DNA from: a bacterium | Lineage (GTDB): Bacteria; Bdellovibrionota_C; UBA2361; OMII01 | Direction of reading: 5' to 3' | Assembly (NCBI GenBank): GCA_017853915.1 | Contig: JAFMIS010000154.1 | Location: 1-6,212, forward strand | Length of the DNA stretch: 6,212 nt | Shown here: positions 5,203 to 6,212 of the stretch, in pieces | Layout: each line of letters starts with the position of its first letter | Position numbering within the stretch: position 1 is the first letter of the stretch | The notes under the pieces: generated by a model | What the model was told of the DNA's origin: nothing | Databases searched by the model: none | What the model saw: only the letters and a program-made list of their open reading frames with translations | Position numbers and translations under genes: made by a program

Positions 5203-6212
5203 CTACGCGGCCCCCACAACCAAGCGGTGGAATCTCTCAAAGAGATACCTAGAATCGTGAGGACCCGGAGACGCCTCAGGGTGGTATTGCACCGAGAACG
5301 CCCGCGCATCCGGCGCCTCTAACCCCTCTACCGTCATATCATTCAGGTTCAAGTGCGAAACCAAAGCACCTTTGCCCAGGGACTCTTTGTGAACAGCGAA
5401 GCCGTGATTCTGAACGGTAATCTCGACTTTACCGGTCGATTCATCCCGCACCGGATGATTACCTCCGCGATGGCCGAATTTGAGCTTGTACGTCTTTCCA
5501 CCCAGCGCCTGCCCCAAGATCTGATGTCCAAGGCAGATACCGAACATCGGGATCTTACCCAAGAGATTTTGAACTGGCTTTACAACATAGCCCAGTGTGG
5601 CTGGATCACCGGGACCATTTGAGAGAAAAACCCCATCCGGTCGCAAGGCCAAGATCTGCTCTGAGGTGGTTCCCGCGGGCACCACAGTTACCCGAAAACC
5701 AACATCCACCAGTAAACGCAAAATGTTGGTCTTAACCCCGCAATCCACTGCCACCACATGGGGGCGCGAAACCAGTTGTTCCTGGGAGAGCTTTCGATTG
5801 TTACCCTGGCTCAGACTCCACGTCAGATAATCCCAGGTATAGATCTCCTTACAGGCAACTTGCTTAACATAATCCTTGCCCTCCATAGACCCGAGTGAGC
5901 GGGCGCGATCGACCAACGCGTCAGCACGTACTCCCGCCCCTCCCGCCATGACAGCCATCTGAGAGCCCTTATTGCGCAAATGGGTCACCAACGCGCGCGT
6001 ATCGATCCCCTCGATACCCATCACGTTATTTTTGGCGAGATATTCGGGGAGCGAGATAGTCGATCGAAAGTTTGAGGGAACTTTATGGGCGCTGCGAACG
6101 ATCAAACCCTCGGTGTAGATCTTCGATGATTCAATATCGTCCTCGTTGCATCCTACATTTCCGATATGAGGATAGGTGAAGCACATAATCTGACCAGCGT
6201 AACTGGGATCAG
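5203..6212 (-). CDS. carA: Carbamoyl-phosphate synthase small (glutaminase) subunit, N-terminus cut by window edge
   Basis: CarA splits glutamine and passes the ammonia through a tunnel to CarB. The frame stays open to the right edge. Eight residues, DPSYAGQI, precede the methionine at 6186 and match the family's conserved DPSYAGQ-x-x-x-x-TYPHIGN, so that methionine is internal. 335 residues are visible of a usual 370-385. Residues 1 to about 145 are the CarA-specific domain (TYPHIGNVG, then GIDTRALVTHLR). The class I glutamine amidotransferase domain follows: VAVDCGVKTNILR, LSNGPGDP, the nucleophile elbow GICLGHQ with Cys226 (codon 5533-5535), VQNHGFAV, and YHPEASPGPHDS with His310 and Glu312 completing the triad. 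The stop is TAG at 5203-5205. The promoter lies outside the window. Confidence 0.97.
   Translation of the reverse strand, partial: DPSYAGQIMCFTYPHIGNVGCNEDDIESSKIYTEGLIVRSAHKVPSNFRSTISLPEYLAKNNVMGIEGIDTRALVTHLRNKGSQMAVMAGGAGVRADALVDRARSLGSMEGKDYVKQVACKEIYTWDYLTWSLSQGNNRKLSQEQLVSRPHVVAVDCGVKTNILRLLVDVGFRVTVVPAGTTSEQILALRPDGVFLSNGPGDPATLGYVVKPVQNLLGKIPMFGICLGHQILGQALGGKTYKLKFGHRGGNHPVRDESTGKVEITVQNHGFAVHKESLGKGALVSHLNLNDMTVEGLEAPDARAFSVQYHPEASPGPHDSRYLFERFHRLVVGAA

Noticed and set aside
6184..6186. ATG at 6186 as the carA start
   Set aside because: The upstream in-frame residues DPSYAGQI match the conserved CarA sequence, so this methionine is internal and the gene continues past the edge.

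Overview
This window is bacterial chromosomal DNA from a Gram-negative lineage, most likely proteobacterial or deltaproteobacteria-like. Two things suggest this. An rpoZ gene is followed directly by a RelA/SpoT-family gene, and the omega N-terminus (MARITVEDCL) resembles deltaproteobacterial omegas. The placement is an inference from remembered family patterns, not a search. Base composition is mixed (about half GC by eye), and three of the four visible stop codons are TAG.

Layout, left to right. Positions 1-155 (minus strand) hold the first 51 codons of a (p)ppGpp synthetase/hydrolase that runs off the left edge. Positions 204-599 (minus) encode the omega subunit of RNA polymerase, 131 residues long, with a charged helical extension and a very acidic tail. 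Positions 600-1081 hold no gene I can support. This stretch contains the rpoZ ribosome binding site, candidate promoters on both strands, and several short dyads. Positions 1082-1720 (plus) encode a 212-residue soluble, mostly helical protein of unknown function with a histidine-rich N-terminus. Positions 1721-1933 separate this gene from the convergent carB and hold several hairpins that may end one or both transcripts. Positions 1934-5158 (minus) are a full-length carB, and 5203-6212 (minus) are carA, missing about its first 35-50 codons at the right edge.

How the genes work together. carA and carB lie in transcription order with a 44-base gap and are almost certainly one operon. Together they make carbamoyl phosphate for pyrimidine and arginine synthesis. 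Every catalytic and allosteric residue I checked is present. rpoZ and the RelA/SpoT-family gene form a second minus-strand unit that pairs an alarmone enzyme with the RNA polymerase subunit that helps form a known (p)ppGpp site in E. coli. The unknown plus-strand gene sits alone between the two units.

I found no mobile element, CRISPR array, tRNA, rRNA or phage gene, and no convincing new multi-gene system. The parts most worth a second look are the unknown protein with its structured leader, the extended omega subunit, and the dyad-rich intergenic regions.
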